A stretch of DNA of 64,000 nt from Gammaproteobacteria bacterium (GTDB lineage: Bacteria; Pseudomonadota; Gammaproteobacteria; Chromatiales; Chromatiaceae). Under the pieces are notes generated by a model. The model had not been told where the DNA came from. It saw only the letters and a list, made by a program, of their open reading frames with translations, and ran no database searches. The position numbers were made by a program, and so were the translations under genes. The stretch covers positions 22,393-86,392 of the forward strand of contig JASBTJ010000085.1 in assembly GCA_030148485.1 (NCBI GenBank), given 5' to 3'. Shown piece by piece: positions 37,365 through 47,356 of the stretch. Each line of letters begins with the position of its first letter. Within the stretch, counting starts at the first letter, position 1.

Positions 37365-38579
37365 TCAGCGGGTACCCGCGGCGTCGACGACGGTGACTTT
37401 CAGCCCGTCCATGGCATTGGGCAGTTGGGTCGCCAGCACGCGACTGCCTGCCCCGAGGTCCGCGGCATGCACCAACACCTGGCTGCGGCCGTCGGGCCTT
37501 TGCTGGTCGCCGATGCGGCGCACCCGGCGCGGACGCAAACGCTGTTGCTCATCGACGATATAGATACGCTCAAGGCCGTACAGGGCCTGTGCCGGCAGCG
37601 CCACCACCTCCTCACGCGCTGGCAGATGCAGTGTCAGCCGCACAAAACGCCCGGGCCGGACGCCGGCGTCCGGCTCGGCAATACGGAACAGCCCGGCGAT
37701 GCCACCGCTCGCACCGGCCTCTCCCGCCAAGCGTTCCAGCGCGGCGGTCAGCGGCCTGCCGTCGAGTTCGCCGCTGGCCGATAGCGTCATGCCCGCAGCC
37801 AGGGCGTCGCGGACCGCCGCCAGTTGATCGTCCGGGACCTGCGCGCGCACCAATAGACTCGCCGTATCGTAGATCTGCACCAGGCCATCGCCGACCCGCA
37901 CCCGTTGACCGGGCGACACCAGCAGCTTGGCGACGCGACCCGCAAACGGCGCCTTGACCAGGGTGCGGTCCAGGTCGAGTTGCGCCTGATCCCTGGCGGC
38001 GGCCAGTTCGGCCATGCGGGCGTCGTGTTCCTGGATCGCCGTCTGCCGAGCGCTGAGCGCAATGGCCTGACGGTCAACCGCCTGCCGCGCGGTGTCCAAG
38101 GCCGACTGACTGGCGAGCTTCCTGGCGACCAGGTCCTGCGACCGCTTCAGTTCCTTACGCGCCAGCGCCAGCAGATTGCGCTCCCGCGGCAAGGCATCCA
38201 GGTTGGCTTGATGGCGCGCCAATTCGGTCGCAATGCGCGCATCGGCCTGATGGAGGCGCAGCTGAGCGTCGCTGGCATCCAGTCGAACCAAGGGCGCCCC
38301 CGCACCGACCGACTCCCCTTCGTGCACTGGCACATCCTGCACTTCGGCAGCGACGGCCGCGGTGAGTCGACTATCCCATTGCGCCTCGATCCGGCCGTAC
38401 AAGGTCACCTGAGGCGCCAGGCTGGCCGGCGTCACCTGAACCACGGCGACGGGCCAGGCCTTTTCCGTGATCGTGACCGGCTTTGCCTGGGGCTTGGTTT
38501 CCATCAGCAGCAACAGGCCGGCGATGGCGATCCCGAGTATCAGGATGGGGAGCAAAAACTTCTTCATTCGGGTCGTCAT
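37365..38579 (-). CDS. RND efflux periplasmic adaptor (HlyD/MFP family)
   Basis: This membrane-fusion protein bridges the RND pump and an outer-membrane channel. It has an N-terminal membrane anchor (KKFLLPILILGIAIAGLLLL), split lipoyl halves (VQDVPVHEGESVGAGAPLVRLDASD and VKAPFAGRVAKLLVSPGQRVRVGDGL), a long alpha-hairpin coiled coil (about 95-185), and a beta-barrel region. The ATG at 38579 gives 404 residues; the frame to 38627 has no conserved sequence. One base separates its stop from the start of the RND gene. Confidence 0.93.
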   Translation of the reverse strand: MTTRMKKFLLPILILGIAIAGLLLLMETKPQAKPVTITEKAWPVAVVQVTPASLAPQVTLYGRIEAQWDSRLTAAVAAEVQDVPVHEGESVGAGAPLVRLDASDAQLRLHQADARIATELARHQANLDALPRERNLLALARKELKRSQDLVARKLASQSALDTARQAVDRQAIALSARQTAIQEHDARMAELAAARDQAQLDLDRTLVKAPFAGRVAKLLVSPGQRVRVGDGLVQIYDTASLLVRAQVPDDQLAAVRDALAAGMTLSASGELDGRPLTAALERLAGEAGASGGIAGLFRIAEPDAGVRPGRFVRLTLHLPAREEVVALPAQALYGLERIYIVDEQQRLRPRRVRRIGDQQRPDGRSQVLVHAADLGAGSRVLATQLPNAMDGLKVTVVDAAGTR

Positions 38580-38675
38580 GCAGTCGGATTGCCTGAGGGT
38601 GGGATCGCGGGTTGGAGTACCGAGCACGACCGCGGGTTCCGGTCATTGTGCGGTCAGCGGCGGCGGAACGGAACC

Positions 38676-39854
38676 CTAGGACGGCGGCAGGCGTCGCACC
38701 AGCAGGTAGGCGGCCGCGGCACCGACCAATGCCACCGACCCGGCAATCAGATAGGTGGACAAGGCGCCGAAGCGATCCCACCCATAACCCGCCATCACCG
38801 CACCGACCGCTCCACCGGCGCCAAAACTGATGCTCGAATACAACGCCTGCCCCCGACCCTTGAAGCGACCGTGAAAATAACGCGCAGCCAAGTGAATGGC
38901 CGCGCCGTGAAAGGTCCCGAAGGTGGCCGCATGCAACAACTGCGCACCCACCATGATCCACAGCTCACCGGGGAACACCCCCACCAGCACCCAGCGCAGG
39001 GCGGCTATCAACAGACTTGCCACCAGCACCCGCGCGGCACCGAATCGTTCCAGGAAATGGTGCATGACCATGAATACCGCAACTTCCGCGGCAACGCCCA
39101 ATGCCCACAGGCCACCGATCAGGGTCTTGGAATAACCCTGATCGGTCATGTAGATGCTGTAGAAGGCGTAGTACGGGCCGTGGCTGAGTTGCATGAGGAA
39201 GACGGCGACGAAAAAACCCAGCACCGCCGGCTGTCGAAGCACCTGCCACAGCGACCGATGGTCCGGCGGATGTGCCTGCGGGTCAGGATCACGCACCGCC
39301 AGGGACGCCAACCAGATTCCGAGGTAGATCATGAACACCACGGAAAGCACCACCGCTGGTCCCTGGCGATCCACCAGCCAACCCAATGCCAGTACGGTGA
39401 CGATGAATCCGATCGACCCCCATACCCGTAACAAGGCGTAGCGGTTCACCTGCTTGCCAAGGTAACCGAGGGTGACCACCTCGAACTGGGGCAACGAGGC
39501 GTTCCAGAAGAAACTGAACAGGCTCATCGCCACCGCAATGGCCCAGAAATCATCCGCCCAGAACATCAGGGTAAAGGCCAGCGCCGATACCAGCGACGCA
39601 ACGCGAACGATGCGCATGCGATGCCCCAGGTGGTCGCCCAACCAGCCCCAGATATAGGGTGCGACGATCTTGGTCGCCATCAGGATCGCGGTCAGCGAGC
39701 CGATCTCCACCGCGCCGAATCCCAACGACTGCAGATACAGCCCCCAGTACGGCACCAGTGCGCCGAGGGCGGCAAAGTAGAAGAAGTAGAAACCCGAAAG
39801 GCGCCAGTACGGCATGCGCGGCCCTTGCCCTTTGCCGGTATCGGACGGTTCCAC
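38676..39854 (-). CDS. MFS transporter, HcaT/LacY-like subgroup
   Basis: This is a 392-residue twelve-helix major facilitator of the MFS_1-like group (HcaT, NupG relatives). The N-terminus reads RLSGFYFFYFAALGALVPYWGLYLQ and loop 2-3 carries GWLGDHLGHRMRI. The substrate is unknown; family members carry aromatic acids or sugars. It lies 34 bases downstream of aroC and ends in TAG 96 bases before the adaptor gene. A shorter start at MPYWRLSG (39815) is also possible. Confidence 0.88.
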   Translation of the reverse strand: MEPSDTGKGQGPRMPYWRLSGFYFFYFAALGALVPYWGLYLQSLGFGAVEIGSLTAILMATKIVAPYIWGWLGDHLGHRMRIVRVASLVSALAFTLMFWADDFWAIAVAMSLFSFFWNASLPQFEVVTLGYLGKQVNRYALLRVWGSIGFIVTVLALGWLVDRQGPAVVLSVVFMIYLGIWLASLAVRDPDPQAHPPDHRSLWQVLRQPAVLGFFVAVFLMQLSHGPYYAFYSIYMTDQGYSKTLIGGLWALGVAAEVAVFMVMHHFLERFGAARVLVASLLIAALRWVLVGVFPGELWIMVGAQLLHAATFGTFHGAAIHLAARYFHGRFKGRGQALYSSISFGAGGAVGAVMAGYGWDRFGALSTYLIAGSVALVGAAAAYLLVRRLPPS

Positions 39855-39888
39855 CGCGCTGCTAACCGGTCAGCCGCGCCGTGAAGGA

Positions 39889-40992
39889 TCAATCACCGAC
39901 TTGGGAAGGGATGACCGGTGTCGCCGGATGCACATGGCCGTTCTGACCACGCTGCCGTAACGCGTGATCGAGCAGCACGATGGCCAGCATGGCCTCGGCG
40001 ATGGGCACCGCGCGAATCCCCACGCAGGGGTCGTGACGCCCTTTGGTGATCACGTCCACCGGCGCCCCGGAAACGTCCACCGTGTGACCACCCAGGCGGA
40101 TGCTCGAGGTCGGCTTGAAGGCCACCCGCGCCACCACGTCCTGCCCGCTGTAAATACCGCCCAACACACCGCCGGCGTTGTTCGACAGGAAGCCTTCAGG
40201 GGTCATCTCGTCACGGTGCTCGGTGCCCTTTTGCGCCACCGAATCGAACCCGGCGCCGATCTCCACCCCCTTGGCCGCGTTGATCCCCATCAGCGCATGG
40301 GCGATGTCCGCATCCAACCGATCGAACACCGGCTCCCCCCAGCCCGGCGGAACGCCAGCGGCCACCACGGTCACCTCCGCGCCCACCGAATCGCCCGATT
40401 TGCGCAGTGCGTCCATATAGTCTTCCAGCTCCGGCACCTGGTCGGCATGAGGCCAGAAGAACGGGTTCTCCTCCACCGGCGCCCAACTGAACGCCTGCGG
40501 ACGGTTCTCGCCCAGGGCCGACAAATAGCCGCGAACCGTCACCCCGAACAGCGCCTTGAGCACCTTCTTGGCCACCGCGCCGGCGGCCACACGCATCGCC
40601 GTCTCGCGGGCAGACGAGCGACCACCGCCCCGGTAGTCCCGCACGCCATACTTCTGGATGTAGGTGTAATCGGCATGCCCGGGGCGGAACTTCTCAGCAA
40701 TGTCGCCGTAATCCTTGGAACGCTGATCGGTGTTATGGATGATCATGCCGATGGGCGTCCCGGTGGTCTTGCCCTCGAACACCCCGGACAGTATCTGCAC
40801 CTCGTCCATCTCACGCCGCTGGGTGGTGTGGCGGGTCTTGCCCGGCCGGCGCCGCTCCAGGTCCGGCTGGATGTCCGCTTCCGACAGTTCGAACCCCGGC
40901 GGGCAGCCGTCCACGATACAGCCGATGGCAAGACCGTGACTCTCGCCGAAGGAGGTCACTGTGAAGAGTTTTCCGATAGTATTGCCAGACAT
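39889..40992 (-). CDS. aroC: Chorismate synthase
   Basis: AroC removes phosphate from EPSP to give chorismate, needing reduced FMN. Conserved blocks are [35 protein letters not shown], the FMN/EPSP site [25 protein letters not shown], and [21 protein letters not shown]. 367 residues, complete. The ATG is at 40992 and the gene is divergent from the glycan-locus methyltransferase with only 35 bases between starts, so aroC marks the conserved edge of the accessory region. Confidence 0.98.
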   Translation of the reverse strand: MSGNTIGKLFTVTSFGESHGLAIGCIVDGCPPGFELSEADIQPDLERRRPGKTRHTTQRREMDEVQILSGVFEGKTTGTPIGMIIHNTDQRSKDYGDIAEKFRPGHADYTYIQKYGVRDYRGGGRSSARETAMRVAAGAVAKKVLKALFGVTVRGYLSALGENRPQAFSWAPVEENPFFWPHADQVPELEDYMDALRKSGDSVGAEVTVVAAGVPPGWGEPVFDRLDADIAHALMGINAAKGVEIGAGFDSVAQKGTEHRDEMTPEGFLSNNAGGVLGGIYSGQDVVARVAFKPTSSIRLGGHTVDVSGAPVDVITKGRHDPCVGIRAVPIAEAMLAIVLLDHALRQRGQNGHVHPATPVIPSQVGD

Positions 40993-41027
40993 TCGATACG
41001 CTACTGTTCATCGCCCGGAGGCTTCGT

Positions 41028-41735
41028 TTGGCGGACATGCCCATTCATCGGCAGGGATTCTCGGCCACCCAGGGGCGTCACGCAAAGGCCAGGAAAATCC
41101 TCGCAATCCTTGAGCGGGCAGGTCATGCGGTCAGCCGGGGCCAGGACATCCTCGACCTGGGCACGGGCAGTGGACATATAGCGCTTAATTTATCACAGCT
41201 GGGACGTGTCATCGCCTGTGACGTTGTCGATCAGCGAACAGTCGGCAAAGACCTACCGTTCGTGCAGGTAGCAGATCGATTACCGTTTCCGGACGCCAGT
41301 TTCGACCTGGTCGTATCGAACCACGTTATCGAACACGTTGCCGATCCTGCCCGGCAGTTGGCAGAGATCCGACGCGTCCTCAGGCCGGATGGCGTCGCCT
41401 ATCTTGCGACGCCCAACCGTTGGTGGCCGTGGGAGGTCCATACAGCACTGCCCCTGCTGCATTACCTGCCGACTACCGCGTTTTTCCGGCTTGCACGCGC
41501 GCTCGGGCGATCCACCGAACCCTTGCAGCTGCAGTCGCTGGCAAGCCTACGACGTCATGCCAACAATAGGTTCACCGTGAGCACCTGGCATCAGAAACTA
41601 CTACGAAACCCGGCCGAATATTCGCTGCAAATCCCGCTCTGGGCCGAAACCCTGGTTCGCATATCGCCAAACTGGCTGATCGAGCGCACCGCTACTATGC
41701 AACCCACGCTGATATGTCTTCTTCGGCCCCGGTGA
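41028..41735 (+). CDS. Class I SAM-dependent methyltransferase of glycan locus
   Basis: This is a 235-residue methyltransferase: motif I ILDLGTGSGHIALNLSQLG, CDVVDQ at the ribose-binding strand, FPDASFDLVVSNHVIEHVADP and LRPDGVAYLATPN downstream (Methyltransf_11 layout). The TTG at 41028 has GGAGG six bases upstream; the ATG at 41037 is too close to use it as well. The next gene overlaps its end. A role in methylating a sugar or chain end is inferred from the neighbours. Leu codons such as CTA and TTA appear more often from here on, unlike the core genes. Confidence 0.85.
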   Translation: MADMPIHRQGFSATQGRHAKARKILAILERAGHAVSRGQDILDLGTGSGHIALNLSQLGRVIACDVVDQRTVGKDLPFVQVADRLPFPDASFDLVVSNHVIEHVADPARQLAEIRRVLRPDGVAYLATPNRWWPWEVHTALPLLHYLPTTAFFRLARALGRSTEPLQLQSLASLRRHANNRFTVSTWHQKLLRNPAEYSLQIPLWAETLVRISPNWLIERTATMQPTLICLLRPR

Positions 41736-42937
41736 AAAAACCCAGACTGCTGGTTCTGACCTCGACGTTTCCACGTTGGCCTAACGACCACGAACCTCCC
41801 TTCGTGTATGAGCTGGCCCGGCGGCTTACCGACCGTTTTGACGTTACCGTACTGGCCCCTCATGCCCCGGGGGCTGCCCGTCGCGAAGTCATGGATGGCG
41901 TCCAGGTCGTTCGTTTTCGCTACGCGCCGGAGCGGCTGGAAAAGCTCGCTTACGATGGTGGTATTCCAACCAAATTACGTCAACTACCGCGACTAAGGCT
42001 GCTAGTACCAATCTTCCTGATCGCGCAACTACTAGCTGCGTGGAGACTGATGCACCACTTGCGGCCCGACGCCATACACGCCCACTGGCTACTCCCGCAG
42101 GGTTTGGTCGCAGTACTGGCACGAGGACTAGCCGGGATTCCTGCACGGCTGTTGGCCACCAGCCATGGCGCCGATATCCATGCCTTGCGCTTTTCGATCG
42201 CTCGCTGGCTTAAACGACTCACCCTCCAGCATGCCGATGCAGTCACCGTTGTCAGCCATGCGCTTGAGCGAGAAGCTTCCGAGCTTACCCAAGAACCCGA
42301 GAAGCTCCACGTCGTCCCAATGGGTGTCGACCTGCAACAACGCTTTCTCCCCGCTCGCCGAAACGTAGGTCGCCCAACGCTACTTTTCACCGGACGCCTG
42401 GTCGAGAAGAAGGGCGTCTCAACCCTGCTCGAATCCCTGACACTGGTGCTGCCTGAAGTCTCCGATTGCCGCCTACTGATAGCCGGCAGCGGCCCGCAGC
42501 AATCTACGCTCAAGGCAAGCGCCCAGCGACTGGGCATCGCCGGCGCGGTAGAATTTCTAGGCAGCTACCGCAACGAGGATCTGCCCAAGCTCCTGCAGCA
42601 AAGCGACGTTGCGGTCTATCCTTTTCGATGTGCGGCAGGAGGCGACCAGGAAGGACTGGGGCTGGTCATGCTAGAGGCCATGGGCTGCGGCCTACCCGTG
42701 GTAGCCGGTAATGTACCCGCCGTGCACGACGTTATCGAGCACGAACGGACCGGGCTGCTCGTACCTCCCGATGACCCGCCCGCCTTGGCCAACGCCCTGC
42801 TCCGTCTCTTTAACGACCCGGAACTAGCGATGCGGCTGGCTAACGCGGGGCGCACCCATGCCTTGGCCAAGTTCGACTGGCCGGTGATCGCCGAGCGATA
42901 CGCTGATCTGCTAAGCCAGCCTACGAATGACTCGTAG
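41714..42937 (+). CDS. Glycosyltransferase family 4
   Basis: This is a 407-residue GT-B retaining glycosyltransferase, presumed to add a sugar from a nucleotide donor on the cytoplasmic face. The N-domain opens RLLVLTSTFPRWPNDHEPPFVYELARRL, the acceptor region includes ATSHGADIHALR, and the donor domain has LFTGRLVEKKGVSTLLE and the E-x7-E motif EGLGLVMLEAMGCGLPVVA. The ATG at 41714 overlaps the methyltransferase by 22 bases; a GTG at 41732 would give a GTGA junction instead. It ends in TAG, overlapping the convergent GT2 gene by 17 bases. Confidence 0.9.
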   Translation: MSSSAPVKKPRLLVLTSTFPRWPNDHEPPFVYELARRLTDRFDVTVLAPHAPGAARREVMDGVQVVRFRYAPERLEKLAYDGGIPTKLRQLPRLRLLVPIFLIAQLLAAWRLMHHLRPDAIHAHWLLPQGLVAVLARGLAGIPARLLATSHGADIHALRFSIARWLKRLTLQHADAVTVVSHALEREASELTQEPEKLHVVPMGVDLQQRFLPARRNVGRPTLLFTGRLVEKKGVSTLLESLTLVLPEVSDCRLLIAGSGPQQSTLKASAQRLGIAGAVEFLGSYRNEDLPKLLQQSDVAVYPFRCAAGGDQEGLGLVMLEAMGCGLPVVAGNVPAVHDVIEHERTGLLVPPDDPPALANALLRLFNDPELAMRLANAGRTHALAKFDWPVIAERYADLLSQPTNDS

Positions 42938-43850
42938 CGGAAACTGCGGCCTTCGTGCCACGCAGAAACGCAAGGGCTAGCGCGAACCGCACCAGGGCCA
43001 GCCGCCATCCAGCCGGCAACCACCGAAAGCAAACCAATTCAGCGGCCAACGCCTCGACTGGACTAGCAAACACAGCCCAAAATCCGGGCAAGGCCCTGAT
43101 CGGTATTGGGCCTGTTCGAACATCCACTTTGGAAAACTTCATAGCGCGGTAGATATCGGGCTGGCGCCGCTGAAATATCCCCGAGGTGTAGCGGCCCGCC
43201 TCTTCCATCTTGCGACACAATCCGGCAACCGAAGCCTGTGCATCATGAAGCACTGTGGCGAATGCGTCATAGTGAGGCCGCGCCTCGCATGCGAAGAGCG
43301 AAGCTATAAGGTCACGGTCTTCGAAGCCATAGTGACGGTAACCCTCATGGAATCCTCCGCAACAATTAAATAGCGTGCGCCGCACTGCCACGTTCGTACT
43401 CGTCATCGACAGATAGTCGCCCAGGCTAACTCTGGCTTCTCGCTCCTGGGCGACGACCCGCGCATAGTGGCTCCAGAAATCATCACCTAGGGCAGTGATG
43501 GACCCAAAACTCAAATCGCAGCCTGAAACCAGCGCCTGTTCGTGCCGACACAGCAGGTCATCGGCCAGTGGCACGCAATCGGCGTCGAGCAAGAGCACCG
43601 CCACCGCTCGGCTTGAAGCAACGCCCAGATTGCACGCATTGGCTCGTCCCCGGCGCCATGGCACGCGAATGAGTCGGACCTGCGGGTGTCCGAAAGCCCG
43701 CACGACGTTCCCCGTGCCGTCAGTCGAACCGTCGTCCACCACGATTATGTGGCGGCGACCCGCACGCGTACTCCGCTGGGTGAGCAAGGCAGCCATAGTC
43801 TTACCGATCACGTCGGCACCATTGTGTACAGGGATAACAACGTCAAGCAT
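42921..43850 (-). CDS. Glycosyltransferase family 2 (first of two)
   Basis: This is a 309-residue GT-A inverting glycosyltransferase. It shows MLDVVIPVHNGADVIGKTM, IIVVDDGSTDGTGNVV, the metal site VLLLDADC, and GFEDRDLI near the catalytic base. The C-terminus (about 265-300) is moderately hydrophobic and may touch the membrane. The ATG at 43850 overlaps the stop of the upstream GT2 gene by eight bases, implying coupling. It is the last gene of the minus-strand glycan operon. Sugar specificity is unknown. Confidence 0.9.
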   Translation of the reverse strand: MLDVVIPVHNGADVIGKTMAALLTQRSTRAGRRHIIVVDDGSTDGTGNVVRAFGHPQVRLIRVPWRRGRANACNLGVASSRAVAVLLLDADCVPLADDLLCRHEQALVSGCDLSFGSITALGDDFWSHYARVVAQEREARVSLGDYLSMTSTNVAVRRTLFNCCGGFHEGYRHYGFEDRDLIASLFACEARPHYDAFATVLHDAQASVAGLCRKMEEAGRYTSGIFQRRQPDIYRAMKFSKVDVRTGPIPIRALPGFWAVFASPVEALAAELVCFRWLPAGWRLALVRFALALAFLRGTKAAVSATSHS

Positions 43851-44874
43851 GGTCACCCTCCCTCGTGGGCCCTGCCGTAGCAACGACGTTCAGGCTGACG
43901 AAGGGGCTGACGTCCCCCCTGACCGCTCCCGGCCCATGCCGGTATACACGACTTATCCATCGAAACACTTCCGGTCGCCAAGGGCCGGCGCTCAACGTCC
44001 GCTCGAGACACGCCCTTGCGGCAGACAGGTTGCCTGCGCGGAGAAAGCTTTTGAGATAACGCATGGCTGTCATCGCCTGCCTCGCCTGCACGTAGCCCGG
44101 CTCCTGCAAACGCCAGGTGACGAACCGTTCCGCAAGCCCGACATCAGCCTCAAGAGGATCAAAGCCGTCGGCCCGCCTCGCATCGGCAAGCCGGAAGGCC
44201 AGTTCCTGCAATGCAGTTTGTCTGGCTCTTCCTCGGTAATTCTCCTGAGCCACGTGAATCCGATAGTCGAGCAGCGAGGCATCCAGGTTGCGCAGCTGCC
44301 AGCGTTCTGCGAGCCGCAGCACCAAGTCGACATCTTCCGCACCGTCCATGGCAGCGCGATACGGCACTTCCATCAAGGCGTCTCGTCGAAAAACCATGGA
44401 GGGGTGAGCAAAGCAGCTTTGTCTGAGCAGCTGCCCGGCAAGCACCTCCGGCTCCGTCGGATAGCGCGAAAAGCCCAACCCTCTCCCGTGCTCGTCCACC
44501 AAGCGCACTTGTGTTCCACAACCAACGACCTCGGGGCCCCGCCCCTCTAGTAGGTGGAGCTGACGCGAGAAACGCTGGCGATGCGCCACGTCGTCGGCGT
44601 CCATGCGCGCCACCCAGGTCGCGTTGCTCTCCGCGACGCCGGTATTCAGCGCACTGGATATGCCGGTACCAGCATTGTCGAGCAACACAAAATCTCCCCC
44701 GAGCAGTCGTCGCCCTAATGCGTTAACCCTCGAACGGTCACGTAAGCCGTCATCGATCAACAATACGCGGTCTGCACGATGCTCCTGATGCGCAAGGCTG
44801 AGCAAAGCCTCCTCCAGCCAGGGTGCATCACCGCGCACCGGCAGCAACACGTCCAAACGATGTTCACTAGGCAC
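43843..44874 (-). CDS. Glycosyltransferase family 2 (second)
   Basis: This is a GT-A glycosyltransferase of about 343 residues: LDVLLPVRGDAPWLEEALLSLAHQ, RVLLIDDG, NTGVAESNATWVARMDADDVAHRQR with the D-x-D metal site, and AEDVDLVLRLAERW. I take the GTG at 44874, which clears the preceding gene; another GTG at 44922 would overlap it by 35 bases. Acceptor and donor are unknown. It lies in the run from the ABC exporter to the GT2 at 42921. Confidence 0.88.
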   Translation of the reverse strand: MPSEHRLDVLLPVRGDAPWLEEALLSLAHQEHRADRVLLIDDGLRDRSRVNALGRRLLGGDFVLLDNAGTGISSALNTGVAESNATWVARMDADDVAHRQRFSRQLHLLEGRGPEVVGCGTQVRLVDEHGRGLGFSRYPTEPEVLAGQLLRQSCFAHPSMVFRRDALMEVPYRAAMDGAEDVDLVLRLAERWQLRNLDASLLDYRIHVAQENYRGRARQTALQELAFRLADARRADGFDPLEADVGLAERFVTWRLQEPGYVQARQAMTAMRYLKSFLRAGNLSAARACLERTLSAGPWRPEVFRWISRVYRHGPGAVRGDVSPFVSLNVVATAGPTREGDHA

Positions 44875-44887
44875 GCAGGGTACCCGC

Positions 44888-47356
44888 CTAGCAATCGGAC
44901 TCGCTGACGTCGGCACGGGCACGACGCCACCTGCCGACTGCTTTACGCCATGCGCGCCGCCCGCCTCTGATCTGGCGAGCGTAACGGCTATACAGAGTGC
45001 GCTGTAACCAAGCGCTGAGCGGAACGAGATCCGCCTCCAAGGGCTGGACGCGACGCAAAGTCAGGTAGAGACGCGCCAAGCGATGCGTTAGCCACATAAC
45101 CAAAAGTTCGCTAAAGCTCAGGACGCAGCCAGGAATGGGAGGCTTATTCATAGCAAGTGCGCCAGAGATTGATCGTTGTCCGGCCAACCGCTGCCAATGT
45201 CGATCCAGACCTGGTTCAAAATCATGCATGGTCGCGGCTGGACAGGCACAGGGATCTAGAGCCCGGTTCCCTACCCCAGCGTCCACTGGACGCTGCCGCG
45301 GCAACACACGGCTGATGCGTTTGGCTTTCAGTATCGACAGTGCCACCGCACCAAAATAGCCCCAACCTACACGAGCCACACCCTCGCTCCACAATGACCC
45401 GTTCACCGCCCGCAAAAAAGCGATCGGCCTCCACCAGGCCTGCTTAATTCCCAGCGGCAGTGTTTCAGGAACGCCGAAATTTGAGACGTTGTTGAACGAG
45501 ATGAAAAACGCCGATTCCGCTCGCCGCGGAAACCGCACCATTCGACAGGCGAGGTTTCGACCATAACGTCGGCCATGGATGGCACCTGCTCCCAACATCC
45601 GAAAGCAGCGCCCGTACTGACGAGCGCATTCGACCAAACCAAGCTGCAGCCGGGCTATTCGGGCATCATCTTCTTCCTCACACCCCCGCTCCGGCGAACC
45701 CGACTCGGCTAGCACAGGTCTGCCATCCCGGTACCCGAGCACCGTTCCGTGCGGCGCACGGGTCGCCACTTCATAGGCCTGCACAAAATCGAAGGCAGCC
45801 CCACCACACCACTCGTAGTCAATCACATCGGTCAAAGCCGCACTGGCCAGCATGCCGCCTCGCCGCCGCTCTTCTGTGAACCGGTTTGCGCCCAAGTAGA
45901 GACCGTGGATCTCAGGGGCATCCGTTCTTCCCTGAATGGCAAGTTCCAGGTTTTCCTGTATCTGAGCCCCCCAACCTACATCAATGAGTGCAACTCGCGC
46001 GGCGTCGAAGAACCCTTGCTTGGAGAGGTAATCATGGAGAGTCTGTCTGCCGCGATTCCCTACGTCTCGGGCTCGTCGGGTAACAGCCGGATGTGTCACG
46101 AATCGCGCGAATGCGGGAGAATCATGCAAACGCACCGGTTCGTCCAACCCCTCCAGGCCGCTGTCGGACGCCAAGTGTCGCAATTCATCCGGCGTAAACC
46201 TCAACGGAGCCACAATGCGTCGCGGCGTCACCCGGGCATTGGCAGCCACCGCCGCGTTTATCTCTCGTAGGCTAAAAGACTCTCCCATCGCACCCAAACT
46301 ACTGGAAATACGCGATACGCACAGGTAACTCCCCTTGGGAACCGGTAACTCCAGGGCTTTCGTCACCTCATCGTACATAGATCGCAACACATAGCCTTCG
46401 CGGGAAAGGAAGAACACCCGCTCGACCTTATGGTCACGGCAATAATCCGCTACGTAATGGATAAACGACACCAGCTGCGGCCCTAGCAGATCGCGCCCAA
46501 TGGAAATCGCCGGATCCTCGTCCGGCCTTGCTTCTGCGGCCGCGTATTCCGCAGCAATCACGCCAGCCCACTGGTCATCCTCGTCCAGCCGATGGTGATC
46601 GTACTGCACACGATTACGTCGACGGACTTCCTGACGGTCCTCTATCACGAAACTGCGGAACCTGCGTGCCGCGGCCATATGGCCGTCCGAGTATCTATCG
46701 TCGCCAACATGCACGATAGCTGATGGATCAACCCCTTCCTGCTCAGCCACATGGTCGAATAATCGTCCCGTACGCTTGAGGAGCAAATGATCACCGGACA
46801 CATACCCGGCCGAAAACAAACCTCCAAAGCCGCACTCTTCGAGTAACGCCTGGACAACATCACCACCCAGGTACATGTCCGAGGTGTACACTAGGCGCTG
46901 GCCGGAAGCGTGGAGATGCTGACACAGCGCAAGCATCTCGCGGTTGGGCATACAAGCCCACCGCTCGTATCGGAGTTCCGCGTCGGTTATGACACTGACC
47001 AGATAGTCTTTCTGCTCGCTAGCTTCCTCGGGGCACAATCGCGCTACCCACGCCTTAGCGAGCTGCCCCAGACTCGTCTCCATATCCAACCCGCATGCCT
47101 CGTTGGCTGTGGCGAGCAACATGTAAGCCCTGTGGCGTTCCGCCAGTATCTGATCCAATCCCACCGCGCTCGCTGACGGGAGCACCTGCTGAAGGGCCAA
47201 AGCAACGCCTCGTACCACGGTATCGGGCGCGCATCGCCGTCTCACCAGAGTGTCAAATACGTCGAACGAAATACGCTCAATCTTCGCTTCCTTACATTGC
47301 GCTTCGATCTGAGCCTCAAGATCGGCAAAACTCCGTAGCGTGCGCCACCTACGCAT
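44888..47356 (-). CDS. Large HAD-like glycan-locus protein (COG5610-type)
   Basis: This is an 822-residue protein of polysaccharide loci whose reaction is unknown. Residues about 25-220 form a HAD-type domain: ISFDVFDTLV (motif I), VYTSDMYL (II), LLLKRTGR (III Lys) and VHVGDDRYSDGHMA (IV). Motif I lacks the usual second Asp at +2, having Phe as in dehalogenase-like members. A second domain (about 290-520) shows RVFFLSREGYVLRSMYDEV and VALIDVGWGAQIQENLELA, typical of this group. The last 200 residues match nothing I know and are rich in Arg and Trp. The ATG at 47356 is preferred to an upstream start at 47383. It ends in TAG. Confidence 0.8.
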   Translation of the reverse strand: MRRWRTLRSFADLEAQIEAQCKEAKIERISFDVFDTLVRRRCAPDTVVRGVALALQQVLPSASAVGLDQILAERHRAYMLLATANEACGLDMETSLGQLAKAWVARLCPEEASEQKDYLVSVITDAELRYERWACMPNREMLALCQHLHASGQRLVYTSDMYLGGDVVQALLEECGFGGLFSAGYVSGDHLLLKRTGRLFDHVAEQEGVDPSAIVHVGDDRYSDGHMAAARRFRSFVIEDRQEVRRRNRVQYDHHRLDEDDQWAGVIAAEYAAAEARPDEDPAISIGRDLLGPQLVSFIHYVADYCRDHKVERVFFLSREGYVLRSMYDEVTKALELPVPKGSYLCVSRISSSLGAMGESFSLREINAAVAANARVTPRRIVAPLRFTPDELRHLASDSGLEGLDEPVRLHDSPAFARFVTHPAVTRRARDVGNRGRQTLHDYLSKQGFFDAARVALIDVGWGAQIQENLELAIQGRTDAPEIHGLYLGANRFTEERRRGGMLASAALTDVIDYEWCGGAAFDFVQAYEVATRAPHGTVLGYRDGRPVLAESGSPERGCEEEDDARIARLQLGLVECARQYGRCFRMLGAGAIHGRRYGRNLACRMVRFPRRAESAFFISFNNVSNFGVPETLPLGIKQAWWRPIAFLRAVNGSLWSEGVARVGWGYFGAVALSILKAKRISRVLPRQRPVDAGVGNRALDPCACPAATMHDFEPGLDRHWQRLAGQRSISGALAMNKPPIPGCVLSFSELLVMWLTHRLARLYLTLRRVQPLEADLVPLSAWLQRTLYSRYARQIRGGRRAWRKAVGRWRRARADVSESDC

